In this document: positions 26,997 to 36,118 of the stretch, piece after piece
Numbering within the stretch: the first letter of the stretch is position 1
Layout: every line of letters begins with the position of its first letter
Notes under the pieces: model-generated
What the model was told of the DNA's origin: nothing
What the model saw: the letters and a program-made list of their open reading frames with translations, nothing else
The model's database searches: none
Made by a program: the position numbers and the translations under genes
Source of the DNA: Pseudomonadota bacterium
GTDB taxonomy: Bacteria; Pseudomonadota; Alphaproteobacteria; Sphingomonadales; Sphingomonadaceae
Reading direction: 5' to 3'
Assembly: GCA_039818985.1 (NCBI GenBank)
Contig: JBCBSU010000002.1
Location: 310,001-374,000, forward strand
Length of the DNA: 64,000 bases

Positions 26997-27034
26997 AAAA
27001 AAAGCGGGCGCCCGATTGAGCCGCCCGCTTTTTG
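26997..27034 (-). terminator. Intrinsic terminator of rplM-rpsI
   Basis: The stem AAGCGGGCG / CGCCCGCTT encloses a loop and has A-runs on one side and T-runs on the other, so it can stop transcription in both directions. It sits 25 bases after the rpsI stop. Confidence 0.85.
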
Positions 27035-27058
27035 TTGTTCGGTAATGGACAGGCAAAA

Positions 27059-27595
27059 TTAACGCTTGGAGAATTGGAAGCTCCGGCGGGCTTTGGCGCG
27101 GCCATATTTCTTGCGTTCGACCACACGGCTGTCGCGGGTCAGGAAGCCTGCTGCCTTCACTGTCGAGCGCAGAGCTGGCTCGTACTTGGTGATCGCCTGG
27201 CTGATGCCGTGCTTCACCGCACCGGCCTGCCCCGACAGGCCGCCGCCTTTGACCGTGGCGACAATGTCATACTGACCGGCACGATCGGTGATCGCGAACG
27301 GCTGGTTGATCACCAGACGCAGTGTCGGACGCGCGAAATAGGTTGTCTGATCACGGCCATTGACGGTGATCTTCCCGGTGCCGGGCTTGAGCCAGACACG
27401 GGCAACCGCATCCTTACGACGACCGGTGGCATAGGCGCGGCCATATTGATCCAGCTCCTGCTCACGCAGCGGCATGGTCGGAACTTCTGGTTCGGCTGTT
27501 ACAGTTTCACCAGCTTCGGCAGCAGCGGCATTTTCGGCCACGGCGTCACCGGCGATTTCCTTGATGTCGGAAAGGGACTGACGGGTATCGGACAT
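27059..27595 (-). CDS. rpsI: 30S ribosomal protein S9
   Basis: The 178-residue product is ribosomal protein S9. The core begins at about residue 51 with [22 protein letters not shown] and continues to the conserved [18 protein letters not shown] at the C-terminus. About 45 extra N-terminal residues, acidic and alanine-rich, precede the core, as in many alphaproteobacteria. The gene follows rplM with a one-base overlap (TAATG), the usual rplM-rpsI operon. Confidence 0.97.
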   Translation of the reverse strand: MSDTRQSLSDIKEIAGDAVAENAAAAEAGETVTAEPEVPTMPLREQELDQYGRAYATGRRKDAVARVWLKPGTGKITVNGRDQTTYFARPTLRLVINQPFAITDRAGQYDIVATVKGGGLSGQAGAVKHGISQAITKYEPALRSTVKAAGFLTRDSRVVERKKYGRAKARRSFQFSKR

Positions 27596-28074
27596 TATGC
27601 ACCCACCTTATTCTTGCGGTTCATGGAAGCAACATCGATGGTCGCTGGCTTCTGGCCCTCATGCGGGTGCTCAGTGCCATTATAGAGATGCAGCGCGCGC
27701 ATCTGGTCGCGGCCCAGTGGACCACGCGGGATCATGCGCTCAACCGCTTTTTCCAGGACACGCTCGGGGAAACGGCCTTCAAGAATACGCTCTGGCGAGG
27801 TTTCCTTGATGCCACCGGGATAGCCGGTGTGCTTGTAATAGCGCTTGTCCTTGGTCTTGTTGCCGGTGAACTTCACCTTGTCGGCATTGATGACGATGAC
27901 ATGGTCACCGCAATCGACATGCGGGGTATAGCTCGGCTTGTGCTTGCCGCGCAGGATATTGGCGATGATCACCGCAACGCGGCCAACCACCAGATTTTCG
28001 GCATCAATAATATGCCATTTCTTTTCAACCTCTGCCGGCAGCGCCGGTTTGGTCATCTTGGTAAGCGCCTTCAT
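27595..28074 (-). CDS. rplM: 50S ribosomal protein L13
   Basis: The 159-residue product matches L13: [30 protein letters not shown], then [31 protein letters not shown] and [23 protein letters not shown]. It is the first gene of the rplM-rpsI operon. The region upstream (28075-28253) should contain the promoter and leader but shows no clear motif by eye. Confidence 0.97.
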   Translation of the reverse strand: MKALTKMTKPALPAEVEKKWHIIDAENLVVGRVAVIIANILRGKHKPSYTPHVDCGDHVIVINADKVKFTGNKTKDKRYYKHTGYPGGIKETSPERILEGRFPERVLEKAVERMIPRGPLGRDQMRALHLYNGTEHPHEGQKPATIDVASMNRKNKVGA

Positions 28075-28253
28075 GGCCCATAAACCTCCAGTGACGGCCG
28101 GATCGGCATCGAACCGGCCTGCAAAACAGTGTCGCTTATGCTAAGCGGTGTGCAATTCAGCATGATGCCGATATTGCAGAAGGCGCGCTAATGGCGGCCA
28201 ATCACGGCTGAGTCAAGCATTTCTAATGGTTTTCGGGCGGGTAAAATAATACC

Positions 28254-29114
28254 TTATGGTGTATTTTCTGGCTGGCGACACAGCCGGTCGACCGCGCCTG
28301 TATCGGTGATGCGCTGCCATTTCTCGGTGCTGACACGTTCCATTCCCATCGCCTTGGTGCGGATAGTGCGGCGTAGCTCCAGCAACAAGCCATCAGCGGC
28401 AACCGTCATCTCTCCCTCGCTGCTGCTCAGCGCTGGCGCGCCTTCATCTAGCTGCGACCGCAGCGCCCATAAGCGGCTGCCATCGGCGCGCTCCACCGGG
28501 GTGGCGCGTTCGCCGCCGGGGCGATAGACCCAGTGGCTGCCCTGTTGTGCGATTGCAGCCTGACCCAATATCGGCAGCACCGATGCCGCGAGATAGGCAT
28601 CGCGTGCCTCGGGTGGCGTCGCGATAATTTCATCGAGCAGGCGATAGCCGATGCTGCGTGCCGCCGGTTCGGCGATACGCTGCTCCAGCGAGCCGCGCAT
28701 GGTTTTGACCGCATCGATCAACCGCTGCCATGTCGCTTGTGTATCCTGCACTGCGATGATGTCGCCCGATGAAGTGAGGTCGAGGATCAGCCATTCATCG
28801 CGCTTGATCGCGGTGCCAATGCCCAGCAGCGCGACCAGCCGGTCCGGACCCTCGCTGGCAATATCGGCCACCCGGGCATCGAGCCGATAGCCCCTGCCGA
28901 TCCGGGTGAAGCGGATACAGCGGTGGATGCTCTGGCTCATCACATTGTCGCCGGCAGGGCGGGTAATATTCCGGCGGTACAGCAGCGGCTGGCCTGTAGG
29001 GGGTGCAAAGGCGCGGATATCCGTGCTGCTTTGCGCTGCCGCAATCGGCACAGCGGCAAAGGCGAGCGGCAAGGACAGCAGTAATCCCGATAACATGGCG
29101 CGCGTAACAGACAT
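28254..29114 (-). CDS. Exported protein of unknown function
   Basis: This 286-residue protein has an N-terminal signal peptide (MLSGLLLSLPLAFAAVPIAAAQ) and a hydrophilic periplasmic domain. Beta-rich strands predominate (WLILDLTSSGDIIAVQ, LLLELRRTIRTKAMGMERV), and two cysteines (HRCIRF and RLCRQ) may pair. No family is recognised. It stands alone between rplM and cutA on the same strand. Confidence 0.6.
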   Translation of the reverse strand: MSVTRAMLSGLLLSLPLAFAAVPIAAAQSSTDIRAFAPPTGQPLLYRRNITRPAGDNVMSQSIHRCIRFTRIGRGYRLDARVADIASEGPDRLVALLGIGTAIKRDEWLILDLTSSGDIIAVQDTQATWQRLIDAVKTMRGSLEQRIAEPAARSIGYRLLDEIIATPPEARDAYLAASVLPILGQAAIAQQGSHWVYRPGGERATPVERADGSRLWALRSQLDEGAPALSSSEGEMTVAADGLLLELRRTIRTKAMGMERVSTEKWQRITDTGAVDRLCRQPENTP

Positions 29115-29186
29115 GATGGCTGCCTAGCCTGTCCGCGGCACCAAGTCAGCCGCAAAACATGCCATCAACAATGTCCAGGACAGGGT

Positions 29187-29540
29187 CTATATTGTCTGGC
29201 CGCCGGTCTGTTCGATGATCCAATCGGAAAATGCCTCTTCACTGTCATCGGCGCGCCACACGCTGATGCCCGGCAGATCATAGCTGTGCATCGCGATAAT
29301 GCGGGTCTTCAGCGCCGGCAGAGCCGCCATGCGGGTCTTGAACAGCACCGCCACCTCGCCATCCTCGCGCACCTCGCCATGCCAGCGATAAATGGCACGC
29401 GTCTCGCCAAGGATATTGGCGCAAGCGGCAAGCTCCTCCTGCACGATCTTGCGCGCGGCGGTGCGCGCCTCGTCAATATCGGCAAAGCTGCAATAGACGG
29501 TGACGATACGATTGCCGTCAAAGTCGGAAGCGGTCATCAT
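29187..29540 (-). CDS. cutA: Divalent cation tolerance protein CutA
   Basis: This 117-residue protein matches CutA: VTVYCSFADIDEARTAARKIVQEELAACANIL, IYRWHGEVREDGEVAVLFKTR and HSYDLPGISVWRAD. CutA forms very stable trimers and is linked to copper tolerance in E. coli, though its role is not settled. The start may be ATG 29540 or 29537; the AGGAG spacing favours the latter. It overlaps the end of ctaA by about 20 bases, so the two are probably co-transcribed. Confidence 0.93.
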   Translation of the reverse strand: MMTASDFDGNRIVTVYCSFADIDEARTAARKIVQEELAACANILGETRAIYRWHGEVREDGEVAVLFKTRMAALPALKTRIIAMHSYDLPGISVWRADDSEEAFSDWIIEQTGGQTI

Positions 29541-30657
29541 GTTGCTCCTGTTGCTTATCCCTTGCCATTTTCAGGACTCGCGATTTCGGAGGTATTTCGG
29601 GCCAGCCCAGACGATGCACGGCCCACACAGTGGACAGCACCACCAGCGCGCCGACCGCCTGATGCAGCACCGCCAAGGTGATGTTCACCTGGGTCATCAC
29701 CGTGGCGATGCCGAGAAAAATCTGTGTCCCAAAGGCCGTATGCACCGCCAGTGATATGCGCCGGTCGCTATGGCGGACCTTGCGCGCCAGCCATATCAGC
29801 GCCGCTACTGCCACCCAGGCCCACCAGCGATGGACGAAATGGATCATCGTCGGATCATTGACCAACAGCTGGCCGAGACCGAGACCCCAGTTGATATTGG
29901 GCACCAGCGCACCTTCCATCAGCGGCCAGCTATCCGAGACCAGTCCGGCATTGAGCCCGGCCACCCATGCCCCGAACAGCAGCTGGACAAACAATATGGC
30001 CAGCACCGCCGCGCCAAAGCCGGTCATCCGCGCCGGGCGTGTCAGACCTGCAGCATGCCGCCTGAGGTCAAGCGCGGTCCAGGCAATGCCACCGAGGATG
30101 AACAGCGCATTGAGCAGATGTACCGACAGACGGAAATGGCTGACATCGGTGCGCAGCGTGAGGCCCGATTCGACCATCCACCAGCCGATGGTGCCCTGCA
30201 ACCCGCCCAGCGCCAGCAGTGCCAGCAACCGCCCCTTATAACCGCGCGGAATCGCATTCTTCACCCAGAACCACAGCAGCGGCAGGGCAAAGGCGACGCC
30301 AACCAGCCGTCCGAGCAGCCGGTGCACCCATTCCCAGAAATAGATGAACTTGAATTCGGACAGCGTCATGCCCGCCGGGCCGTTAATCTCGATATATTCG
30401 GGGATTTGCTGATATTTGCGGAACTCCTCGGCCCAGGCGGCGTCGCTCAGCGGCGGCAACGCCCCGGTCACCGGTTTCCATTCGGTGATCGACAGGCCGG
30501 ATTCGGTCAGCCGGGTGATGCCACCGACCACCACCATGGCGAACACCAGAAAGGCGACCGACCACAGCCAGTTGGAAATGGCGATGGGGCGGGCCAAAGC
30601 GGCATCTGCGCGGTCAGCGGCAGGCATGGTCGCAGTTGCAGTCTCCATGCGGCCCAT
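29518..30657 (-). CDS. ctaA: Heme A synthase (COX15/CtaA)
   Basis: This membrane protein of about 380 residues oxidises heme O to heme A for cytochrome c oxidase. It has eight predicted membrane helices and the conserved histidines in FWEWVHRLLGRLVG, DVSHFRLSVHLLNA, MIHFVHRWWAW and VLHQAVGALVV. The ITRLTESGLSITEWKPVTGALPPL motif is typical of the alphaproteobacterial/mitochondrial class. The start is uncertain among 30669 (TTG), 30657 and 30648. It overlaps cutA. Confidence 0.95.
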   Translation of the reverse strand: MGRMETATATMPAADRADAALARPIAISNWLWSVAFLVFAMVVVGGITRLTESGLSITEWKPVTGALPPLSDAAWAEEFRKYQQIPEYIEINGPAGMTLSEFKFIYFWEWVHRLLGRLVGVAFALPLLWFWVKNAIPRGYKGRLLALLALGGLQGTIGWWMVESGLTLRTDVSHFRLSVHLLNALFILGGIAWTALDLRRHAAGLTRPARMTGFGAAVLAILFVQLLFGAWVAGLNAGLVSDSWPLMEGALVPNINWGLGLGQLLVNDPTMIHFVHRWWAWVAVAALIWLARKVRHSDRRISLAVHTAFGTQIFLGIATVMTQVNITLAVLHQAVGALVVLSTVWAVHRLGWPEIPPKSRVLKMARDKQQEQHDDRFRL

Positions 30658-30773
30658 GTGCGCCCGCAAGCCCGACGTTACAAGGGCCTAATCGCGATAC
30701 CGGCGCCGCTTTGTCGGCGCGGCAGCGGTGCTGGCAGAAAATTTACTCCGCCTGATGCGCAGCCTTGTCTAAT

Positions 30774-30791
30774 GTGATGTTATAACCTAAG
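30774..30791. promoter_or_regulatory. Zur-like box before the MerC-like gene
   Basis: The sequence gatgttataaccta contains the GTTATAAC-type centre of alphaproteobacterial Zur boxes, with halves GATGTTA and TAACCTA roughly symmetric. It lies directly before the start codon of the MerC-like gene, a repressor position. The right half is imperfect. Confidence 0.4.
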
Positions 30792-30799
30792 TGCCAGCC

Positions 30800-31240
30800 A
30801 TGGCTTCTGCTCCCCATATTCATAGTGCGCCGGCACAGGCTGCCAGTGCGGCAGCACAGGGGCCGGACAGCAAGGGCGTTCAGCGCGGACGATCAGGCGG
30901 CCTTGACAGCCTCGCCATGGCGCTTTCCGGACTTTGCGCTGTGCATTGCCTGATCAGTGCGGTGGTGCTGGCTCTATTGGCCTCGGCCGGCGGCATTTTT
31001 TTCGACCATATTGTGCACGAAATCGGTCTGGGACTCGCCTCGATCCTTGCCGCCATTGCCTTTGTCGACGGCTTTGTGCGTCACCGGCTTTTGCTACCGC
31101 TCACTCTGGGTGGCCTTGGCATTGCGGTCATGGCCGGCGCACTACAGCTTCATGACCATAGCGGCGAGATTATCGGTACGCTTATCGGCGTGACATTGCT
31201 GTCGCTAGGCCATTATCTCAACCGCCGCGCCAGACGCTGA
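30800..31240 (+). CDS. MerC-like membrane protein
   Basis: This product of about 146 residues is a MerC-type inner-membrane protein with four hydrophobic helices. The first carries the LSGLCAVHCLISAVV motif, where the two cysteines and His match the metal-binding pair of MerC. The C-terminal HDHSGE may also bind metal. MerC proteins are known as mercury importers, but homologues in sphingomonads may handle other metals. The possible Zur box just upstream would suggest zinc. Confidence 0.8.
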   Translation: MASAPHIHSAPAQAASAAAQGPDSKGVQRGRSGGLDSLAMALSGLCAVHCLISAVVLALLASAGGIFFDHIVHEIGLGLASILAAIAFVDGFVRHRLLLPLTLGGLGIAVMAGALQLHDHSGEIIGTLIGVTLLSLGHYLNRRARR

Positions 31241-31256
31241 CGAATCCCCGGCAGCA

Positions 31257-31826
31257 TCAGGGCATGGTGCTGAAATACCAGCCATAGAATATCACCCAGA
31301 ACAGCAGCATCAACGCTATCCGCACCCGGTCCGGCAAGCGGCGCAAAAGCCATGCAATGATCGCGGCCAGCACCGCCGCCAGAAAATAGCGTGGCAGGCG
31401 CGCGCCGAAAGTGTGCAGCGCCAACAAGCCATAGCCGCTGTCCCGGGCCACGGCACCCAGCACATAAAGCTTGTAGGGAACACCCGAAAACGCGCCGGAG
31501 AGCATCGCGACAAAGCCTTGCCCGGCATAGTCGTCCATCGCCTGATTCATCAGCGCGGCATCAATGGCGGGCAGGGCGATCACCACTGTCTGGATCGCTG
31601 CCATGTCATGACCGGCAAGCGCATAGAGCAGCCAGCCCCCGACAATGGCCGCAAAGGCCGCAATAAAGGGCAATGGCCAGACCTGTCGCCATGGCCGGGA
31701 TATTGCCAGAACCGTCAACGCGACATCCGCTACAATGAAGAATAGACAAGCCTCCGCAAAGCTCCACAGCGCCACCAGCATGGCGGGCCAGTTGCGGGGC
31801 AAGCGACGCTGGAGCATTATCGCCAT
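31257..31826 (-). CDS. Integral membrane protein, unknown
   Basis: This 189-residue protein has about five predicted membrane helices (such as LLFWVIFYGWYFSTM at the C-terminus and FFIVADVALTVLAI near the N-terminus). A segment AMDDYAGQGFVAMLSGAFSGVPYKLYVLGA recalls VTT/DedA-like proteins, but I cannot assign it with confidence. It lies 11 bases after cdsA on the same strand, so it probably belongs to the phospholipid operon. Confidence 0.6.
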   Translation of the reverse strand: MAIMLQRRLPRNWPAMLVALWSFAEACLFFIVADVALTVLAISRPWRQVWPLPFIAAFAAIVGGWLLYALAGHDMAAIQTVVIALPAIDAALMNQAMDDYAGQGFVAMLSGAFSGVPYKLYVLGAVARDSGYGLLALHTFGARLPRYFLAAVLAAIIAWLLRRLPDRVRIALMLLFWVIFYGWYFSTMP

Positions 31827-31837
31827 CGCCTGACCGC

Positions 31838-32779
31838 TCAGAGCGCGTAGAAATAATTGGTGATATGATACATGATCGGGGCCGCGAAACTGACCGAGTC
31901 CATCCGGTCCATCGCACCGCCATGGCCCTGTATCATCGCGCTCCAGTCCTTACGACCAAGCGAGCGCTTGACTGCGGAAAGCACCAGCCCGCCCCAGAAG
32001 CCCGCAAGCACGATGGTGAAGGCTATGGCGGCAGCTGCCAGCGGGGTAAATGGCGTGATCCACCACAGTCCGGCACCGACCAGAGTAGCAAACAGGCCGC
32101 CACCGATAAGGCCCTCCCATGTCTTGTTGGGGCTGACACTGGGGGCCAGCTTGCGTTTGCCGAACAGCTTGCCGAAGACATATTGCGCGACATCGGAAAT
32201 CTGGACCACAGTGACCAGGAAGAACAGCAGCAGGAAATTGCGTCCTTCAAAACCCGGAATATCGAGATTGATCAGCGCCGGGGCATGGCTGATGCAATAG
32301 ACGGTCAGCATCAGCGCCCACTGAATCTTCGCACTGCGCACCAGAAAATCCTTGGTTTCGCCGCGCGCGACCGAGAGGATCGGCAACAGCAGAAAGGCAT
32401 AGACCGGGATGGCAATCGAGAACAGTGCCGGCCAGTCGATCCAGATCAGCCAATATTGCATTGGAATGAAGATGTAGAAGGCGGCCACAGTAGCGCGATG
32501 ATCGGCTGCCAGTGTCGGTGTGATCGAGAGAAATTCGCGCAAGCAGTAAAAGCTGACCAGCATGAACAGCATGATCGTAATCCCCTTGCCGAAGAAAAAG
32601 GCAAGGCCGAAAATCGCCACCATCAGCCACCAGGCACGGATACGCTGATTGAGATTCTGCACCGTGGCATTGGGGCCATCCGGTCCTGATCGCCGTGCCA
32701 GCACGAAGCCGACCACGCTGGCGATGAGCAAAAGGCCGACCACTCCGGACATGAGATAGAGGAATGTTGGATCATTCAT
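31838..32779 (-). CDS. Phosphatidate cytidylyltransferase family protein
   Basis: This 313-residue membrane protein is of the CdsA family. The signature is present as SPNKTWEGLIGG and GHGGAMDRMDSV near the C-terminus, where the Asp residues bind metal and CDP-diacylglycerol. About eight membrane helices are predicted. It forms CDP-diacylglycerol from phosphatidate and CTP. Together with the upstream acyltransferase and CDP-alcohol phosphatidyltransferase genes it recalls E. coli ynbABC, so it may be a secondary copy and not the housekeeping CdsA. Confidence 0.85.
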   Translation of the reverse strand: MNDPTFLYLMSGVVGLLLIASVVGFVLARRSGPDGPNATVQNLNQRIRAWWLMVAIFGLAFFFGKGITIMLFMLVSFYCLREFLSITPTLAADHRATVAAFYIFIPMQYWLIWIDWPALFSIAIPVYAFLLLPILSVARGETKDFLVRSAKIQWALMLTVYCISHAPALINLDIPGFEGRNFLLLFFLVTVVQISDVAQYVFGKLFGKRKLAPSVSPNKTWEGLIGGGLFATLVGAGLWWITPFTPLAAAAIAFTIVLAGFWGGLVLSAVKRSLGRKDWSAMIQGHGGAMDRMDSVSFAAPIMYHITNYFYAL

Positions 32780-33378
32780 GCGGCATGTTCCGCCAGAGCA
32801 ATGATGGAGTCGCGGGCACGATCGAGGAAAACCGCCTTTTGCTCCCCCTCGACCCGTACCAGCGGCGCACCGAAGGTAACCGAACAGCTGATCGGGGCCG
32901 GCAGGATTGCTCCCTTGGGATAGGCACGGCTGAGATTTTCGAGATAGACCGGGATCAGCTCGGCATCGGGAAATTCGCGTGCCAAATGGAAAATGCCCGA
33001 TTTGAGCTTGCCCGGGAGCGCATCATCGCGACGCGTGCCTTCGGGGAAAATGATCAGCGACTCCCCGCGCTGCAGCACCTCGCGCAACGGTTCGAGCGGG
33101 TTTCGCGAAGCCTTGCGGTCAACCAGCACAGCGTGCAGCACGCGCAGCGAGATATAGCGCGTCAGGGCGTTCTTGCCCCAATAATCGGCAGCGGCGACCG
33201 GATGGGTCACAGCGCGAAACTCGGGCGGTATCGCAGCGCACATCAATATCGTGTCGAGATGGCTGCCATGATTGGCGAAATAGATGCGTGGCCCGGCCGC
33301 AGGAGCGCTGCCCTGCCAGATCGGACTGCCGCCGACCAGAAAGCGTGTAATGGCGAAGATGATGTGGCGCAGGATCAT
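32776..33378 (-). CDS. 1-acyl-glycerol-3-phosphate acyltransferase-like protein
   Basis: This product of about 200 residues has the acyltransferase motif NHGSHLD (HX4D) near residue 33 and FPEGTRRDD further on, the two blocks that bind substrate in PlsC-type enzymes. It would acylate a lysophospholipid. The start 33378 is chosen because it overlaps the preceding stop as ATGA. The stop overlaps the next gene by the same ATGA arrangement. It is the middle gene of the lipid cluster. Confidence 0.88.
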   Translation of the reverse strand: MILRHIIFAITRFLVGGSPIWQGSAPAAGPRIYFANHGSHLDTILMCAAIPPEFRAVTHPVAAADYWGKNALTRYISLRVLHAVLVDRKASRNPLEPLREVLQRGESLIIFPEGTRRDDALPGKLKSGIFHLAREFPDAELIPVYLENLSRAYPKGAILPAPISCSVTFGAPLVRVEGEQKAVFLDRARDSIIALAEHAA

Positions 33379-34010
33379 CCGGCCGCATCCACCAGCTTCT
33401 GCCGCAACCGCCATGTGCGTCGCAAAATGGTAGCTGTCGTGCCAACCGCCAGCGCGACAAAAAGCCACAGGCCGATGACCGCACTGCCCTGATACTGGCC
33501 CTCAATCGCCAATGCGAAACAGGCCAGGGTAAGCAAGGCCATACGGTGCGGCTTGGCCATCGGTCCGCAAAAATCATCACCATGGCCAAGCGCGCTGCCC
33601 ATGGCGCGAACATAGGCGGTGGTTACCGCGAGCAGCGCCGCCAGCCAGCCCAGCCAGGGCCATCCGAGCGCATAACCGAAAGCAATCAGGAACAGGCTGT
33701 CCTCGACCCGGTCGGGCAGTTCGTTGAACAATGGCCCGGTCGCGGTGCCGCGCCCGCCTTCAACCGCGACAAGCCCGTCGAGCATGTTGCACAACAGCCG
33801 CAGCTGGATGCACAGCGCCGCGAGCAGGAACAGCAGCGGCTGGCCATTGGCAGCGACCAGCATCAGCCATGACCCGATGGCCGCAAAACCGACCCCAAGC
33901 ACCGATATCTGATTGGGGGTAATCCCGGTGGCGAGCAATGCGCGGGTGAGTCCGCTGGCCCAACCGGTGGTGCGCGACTTTAACGGTCTGCGGCTATTAT
34001 TATCGCCCAT
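33375..34010 (-). CDS. CDP-alcohol phosphatidyltransferase-like protein
   Basis: This product of about 211 residues contains a variant of the CDP-alcohol phosphotransferase signature, NMLDGLVAVEGGRGTATGPLFNELPDRVED. The usual first Asp reads as Asn, and spacing to the next Asp pair differs from the textbook DX2DGX2ARX8GX3DX3D. It would transfer a phosphatidyl group from CDP-diacylglycerol to an alcohol, which I cannot identify. The start 34010 fits the family length; the frame is open to 34040. It is the first gene of the three-gene lipid cluster. Confidence 0.8.
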   Translation of the reverse strand: MGDNNSRRPLKSRTTGWASGLTRALLATGITPNQISVLGVGFAAIGSWLMLVAANGQPLLFLLAALCIQLRLLCNMLDGLVAVEGGRGTATGPLFNELPDRVEDSLFLIAFGYALGWPWLGWLAALLAVTTAYVRAMGSALGHGDDFCGPMAKPHRMALLTLACFALAIEGQYQGSAVIGLWLFVALAVGTTATILRRTWRLRQKLVDAAG

Positions 34011-34158
34011 TGCCTCCCCTGTAGCGATGCAGCAGATCACCGCCGCTCCGGCGCACTATGTTGCATGGCTTTTGCCGACACTCCACTTTTTTCTTGTGGT
34101 GCGATGGCGCCACCGCAAGTGTCTTGTATAGCCGCAACGGTTACGCCACATAAACGGC

Positions 34159-34371
34159 ATGAACAACATGATATCGATCACCGTCAACGGCGAATCCCGG
34201 CAGGTTCCGCAGGGCAGCTCGCTCATCGACCTGTGCACAACGCTCGAACTCGATCCGGCGAAAATCGCCGTTGAGCATAATCGCGAGATCGCGCCGCGCA
34301 GTCACCATGCCGATATCATCCTCGGCGATGGCGATGCTCTGGAAATCGTCCATTTTGTCGGCGGCGGGTGA
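34159..34371 (+). CDS. thiS: Sulfur carrier protein ThiS
   Basis: The 70-residue product is a ubiquitin-like sulfur carrier with [18 protein letters not shown] at the start and the C-terminal Gly-Gly-Gly end (IVHFVGGG) that is activated to a thiocarboxylate. It donates sulfur for the thiazole ring of thiamine. It precedes thiG by 36 bases, a standard pair. No thiamine riboswitch was seen upstream. ATG 34168 is an alternative start. Confidence 0.93.
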   Translation: MNNMISITVNGESRQVPQGSSLIDLCTTLELDPAKIAVEHNREIAPRSHHADIILGDGDALEIVHFVGGG

Positions 34372-34407
34372 TGGTTTTTCGCTGCGGCTTATTCTATATC
34401 GCCTTTT

Positions 34408-35211
34408 ATGAATGATATGATGTCTTCCCCCACCACCTTCGACGATGACAGCTGGACCGTCGCCGGACACACATTCACCTCACGGCTGATCATCGGAACC
34501 GGCAAATATGCCGACTTTGCCGAAAATGCCGCGGCGCTGGCGGCCTCGGGTGCCGAGATCGTCACCGTAGCGGTACGCCGGGTCAATATCGCCGACCCCA
34601 AGGCGCCGATGCTGACCGATTATATCGATCCGAAGAAAACCACCTATCTGCCCAACACCGCCGGCTGCTTCACCGCCGATGAGGCGATCCGCACCTTGCG
34701 GCTGGCGCGTGAGGCGGGTGGCTGGGATCTGGTCAAGCTCGAGGTGCTGGGCGAGGCCAAGACATTATATCCCGATATGTATGAGACGCTGCACGCCACC
34801 GAGACACTGGCGAAGGAAGGCTTCAAACCGATGGTCTATTGTGTCGACGATCCGATTGCCGCCAAGCGGCTGGAAGATGCCGGTGCGGTGGCGATCATGC
34901 CGTTGGGTGCGCCGATCGGCTCGGGTCTGGGCATCCAGAATCGGGTGACGATCCGGCTCATCGTCGAGGGTGCGAAGGTGCCTGTGCTGGTCGATGCCGG
35001 GGTCGGCACCGCCTCCGATGCCGCGGTGGCGATGGAGCTGGGTTGCGACGGAGTGCTGATGAACACCGCCATTGCCGAGGCCAGGGATCCGGTGATGATG
35101 GCACGCGCGATGAAATATGCGGTCGAGGCCGGACGTTTGGCCTATCGCGCCGGGCGCATGGCGACGCGCAAATATGCCGATCCCTCAAGTCCGCTCGCCG
35201 GACTGATCTAG
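34408..35211 (+). CDS. thiG: Thiazole synthase ThiG
   Basis: This 267-residue TIM-barrel enzyme forms the thiazole phosphate of thiamine from deoxyxylulose phosphate, dehydroglycine and ThiS-thiocarboxylate. The Schiff-base lysine is in [42 protein letters not shown] and [28 protein letters not shown] are conserved. ATG 34408 is accepted; ATG 34417/34420 are possible. It is probably co-transcribed with thiS. Confidence 0.96.
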   Translation: MNDMMSSPTTFDDDSWTVAGHTFTSRLIIGTGKYADFAENAAALAASGAEIVTVAVRRVNIADPKAPMLTDYIDPKKTTYLPNTAGCFTADEAIRTLRLAREAGGWDLVKLEVLGEAKTLYPDMYETLHATETLAKEGFKPMVYCVDDPIAAKRLEDAGAVAIMPLGAPIGSGLGIQNRVTIRLIVEGAKVPVLVDAGVGTASDAAVAMELGCDGVLMNTAIAEARDPVMMARAMKYAVEAGRLAYRAGRMATRKYADPSSPLAGLI

Positions 35212-35616
35212 AATCGCGCCTTGCGATTCGGCTGATTCCATCCGAAGCGCCGCAACTGATCACCTGATTCGACCATGATGCGCGAACAAATCTGGCGTTC
35301 GTCGGTCACAAAATTGTCTTATGTAAACACTTGTCGACGGTTTAACGCCGTTCGTCTCGACGAACGCCACATAACGCTATCGCAACGCTGTCCATCGAAG
35401 GCCCGGCGATTGGCCCTGCCGATGCGGGTATAACCGGAATTGCGAGAGGAGGAACATCACGCTCCCCAAGCCAGTTCCTCCCTCCGGCCCAGCAATGGGA
35501 TCTGGATAGGGGACGGTGTTTTGCTACCCTTTGGGCACCGTCCCCACTTTGGAAAACCGGTTATCGGACCATTCCCCGAAGGTCCGGTCGCCATGATGAC
35601 CCGAGAGGACAAGACA
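35212..35616. other. Gene-free stretch and urcA leader with hairpins
   Basis: These 400 bases hold no convincing gene. A dyad lies at 35349-35366 (CGTTCGTC and GACGAACG). A strong hairpin lies at 35509-35545 (GGGGACGGTG paired with CACCGTCCCC), and a weaker one (GGACC/GGTCC) near 35566-35585. The strong hairpin is only 70 bases before the urcA start and may be a leader structure or the end of a small RNA. Confidence 0.5.
35509..35545 (+). promoter_or_regulatory. Perfect 10-bp hairpin in the urcA leader
   Basis: GGGGACGGTG at 35509-35518 pairs with CACCGTCCCC at 35536-35545 around a 17-base loop. There is no U-run after it, so it is not a typical terminator; it may stabilise or regulate the leader transcript. 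Confidence 0.5.
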
Positions 35617-36018
35617 ATGCGTGTACTGACTTCCCCGAAACGCCCGACCACATCATCCCGCCTGGCCCGCCGTCTTGGCGCTGCCGCTCTGATCGCCGGT
35701 GTGGCCCTGAGCCCGATTGCCGCCCAGGCCGGTGAGGATCGCGACCCCAACCGCACCTATCGCTCGGTAGAGGTGCAGATCAATGACCTTAATCTCGAAA
35801 GCGATGCCGGCCAGAAAACACTCCAGCGCCGCATCAAATATGCTGCACGTGAAGTGTGCCGCCCGGCACCACGCCTCAACCTGCGCGACCACAGCGATTA
35901 CCGGCGCTGCATGACCGAAGCACTGGACAGCGGTCGCGAAGCGATTGTCGAGGTCCTCGCAGCCAAGGAAAGCGGCACCCAATTGGCATCGAGCGACATC
36001 ACGATCTTCGCAAACTGA
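35617..36018 (+). CDS. UrcA family exported protein
   Basis: This 133-residue protein has a signal peptide ending at SPIAAQA and a small mature domain. The pattern RSVEVQINDLNLESDAGQKTLQRRIKYAAREVCRP with conserved cysteines (VCRP and RRCM) is typical of UrcA proteins, which are common in Sphingomonadales and Caulobacterales. The function is unknown. The ATG at 35617 is preceded by GAGGA at the right spacing, so an upstream extension of the frame to 35440 is not accepted. Confidence 0.9.
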   Translation: MRVLTSPKRPTTSSRLARRLGAAALIAGVALSPIAAQAGEDRDPNRTYRSVEVQINDLNLESDAGQKTLQRRIKYAAREVCRPAPRLNLRDHSDYRRCMTEALDSGREAIVEVLAAKESGTQLASSDITIFAN

Positions 36019-36097
36019 ACTGGGACGCCGGGAGTCCACCCCTCTTCCGGCGCTCCGGTCCCGCCAGGGCACAGCCCCGGTCATGGACCATCGAACT

Positions 36098-36118
36098 GGC
36101 CCCTCACGGGGCCCTTTT
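36098..36118 (+). terminator. Intrinsic terminator of the urcA-like gene
   Basis: GGCCCC and GGGGCC pair around a tcac loop and are followed by ctttt. It lies 80 bases after the stop. Confidence 0.75.

Noticed and set aside
34011-34158. Possible thiamine riboswitch before thiS
   Set aside because: The conserved CTGAGA and related core elements were not found in this region.
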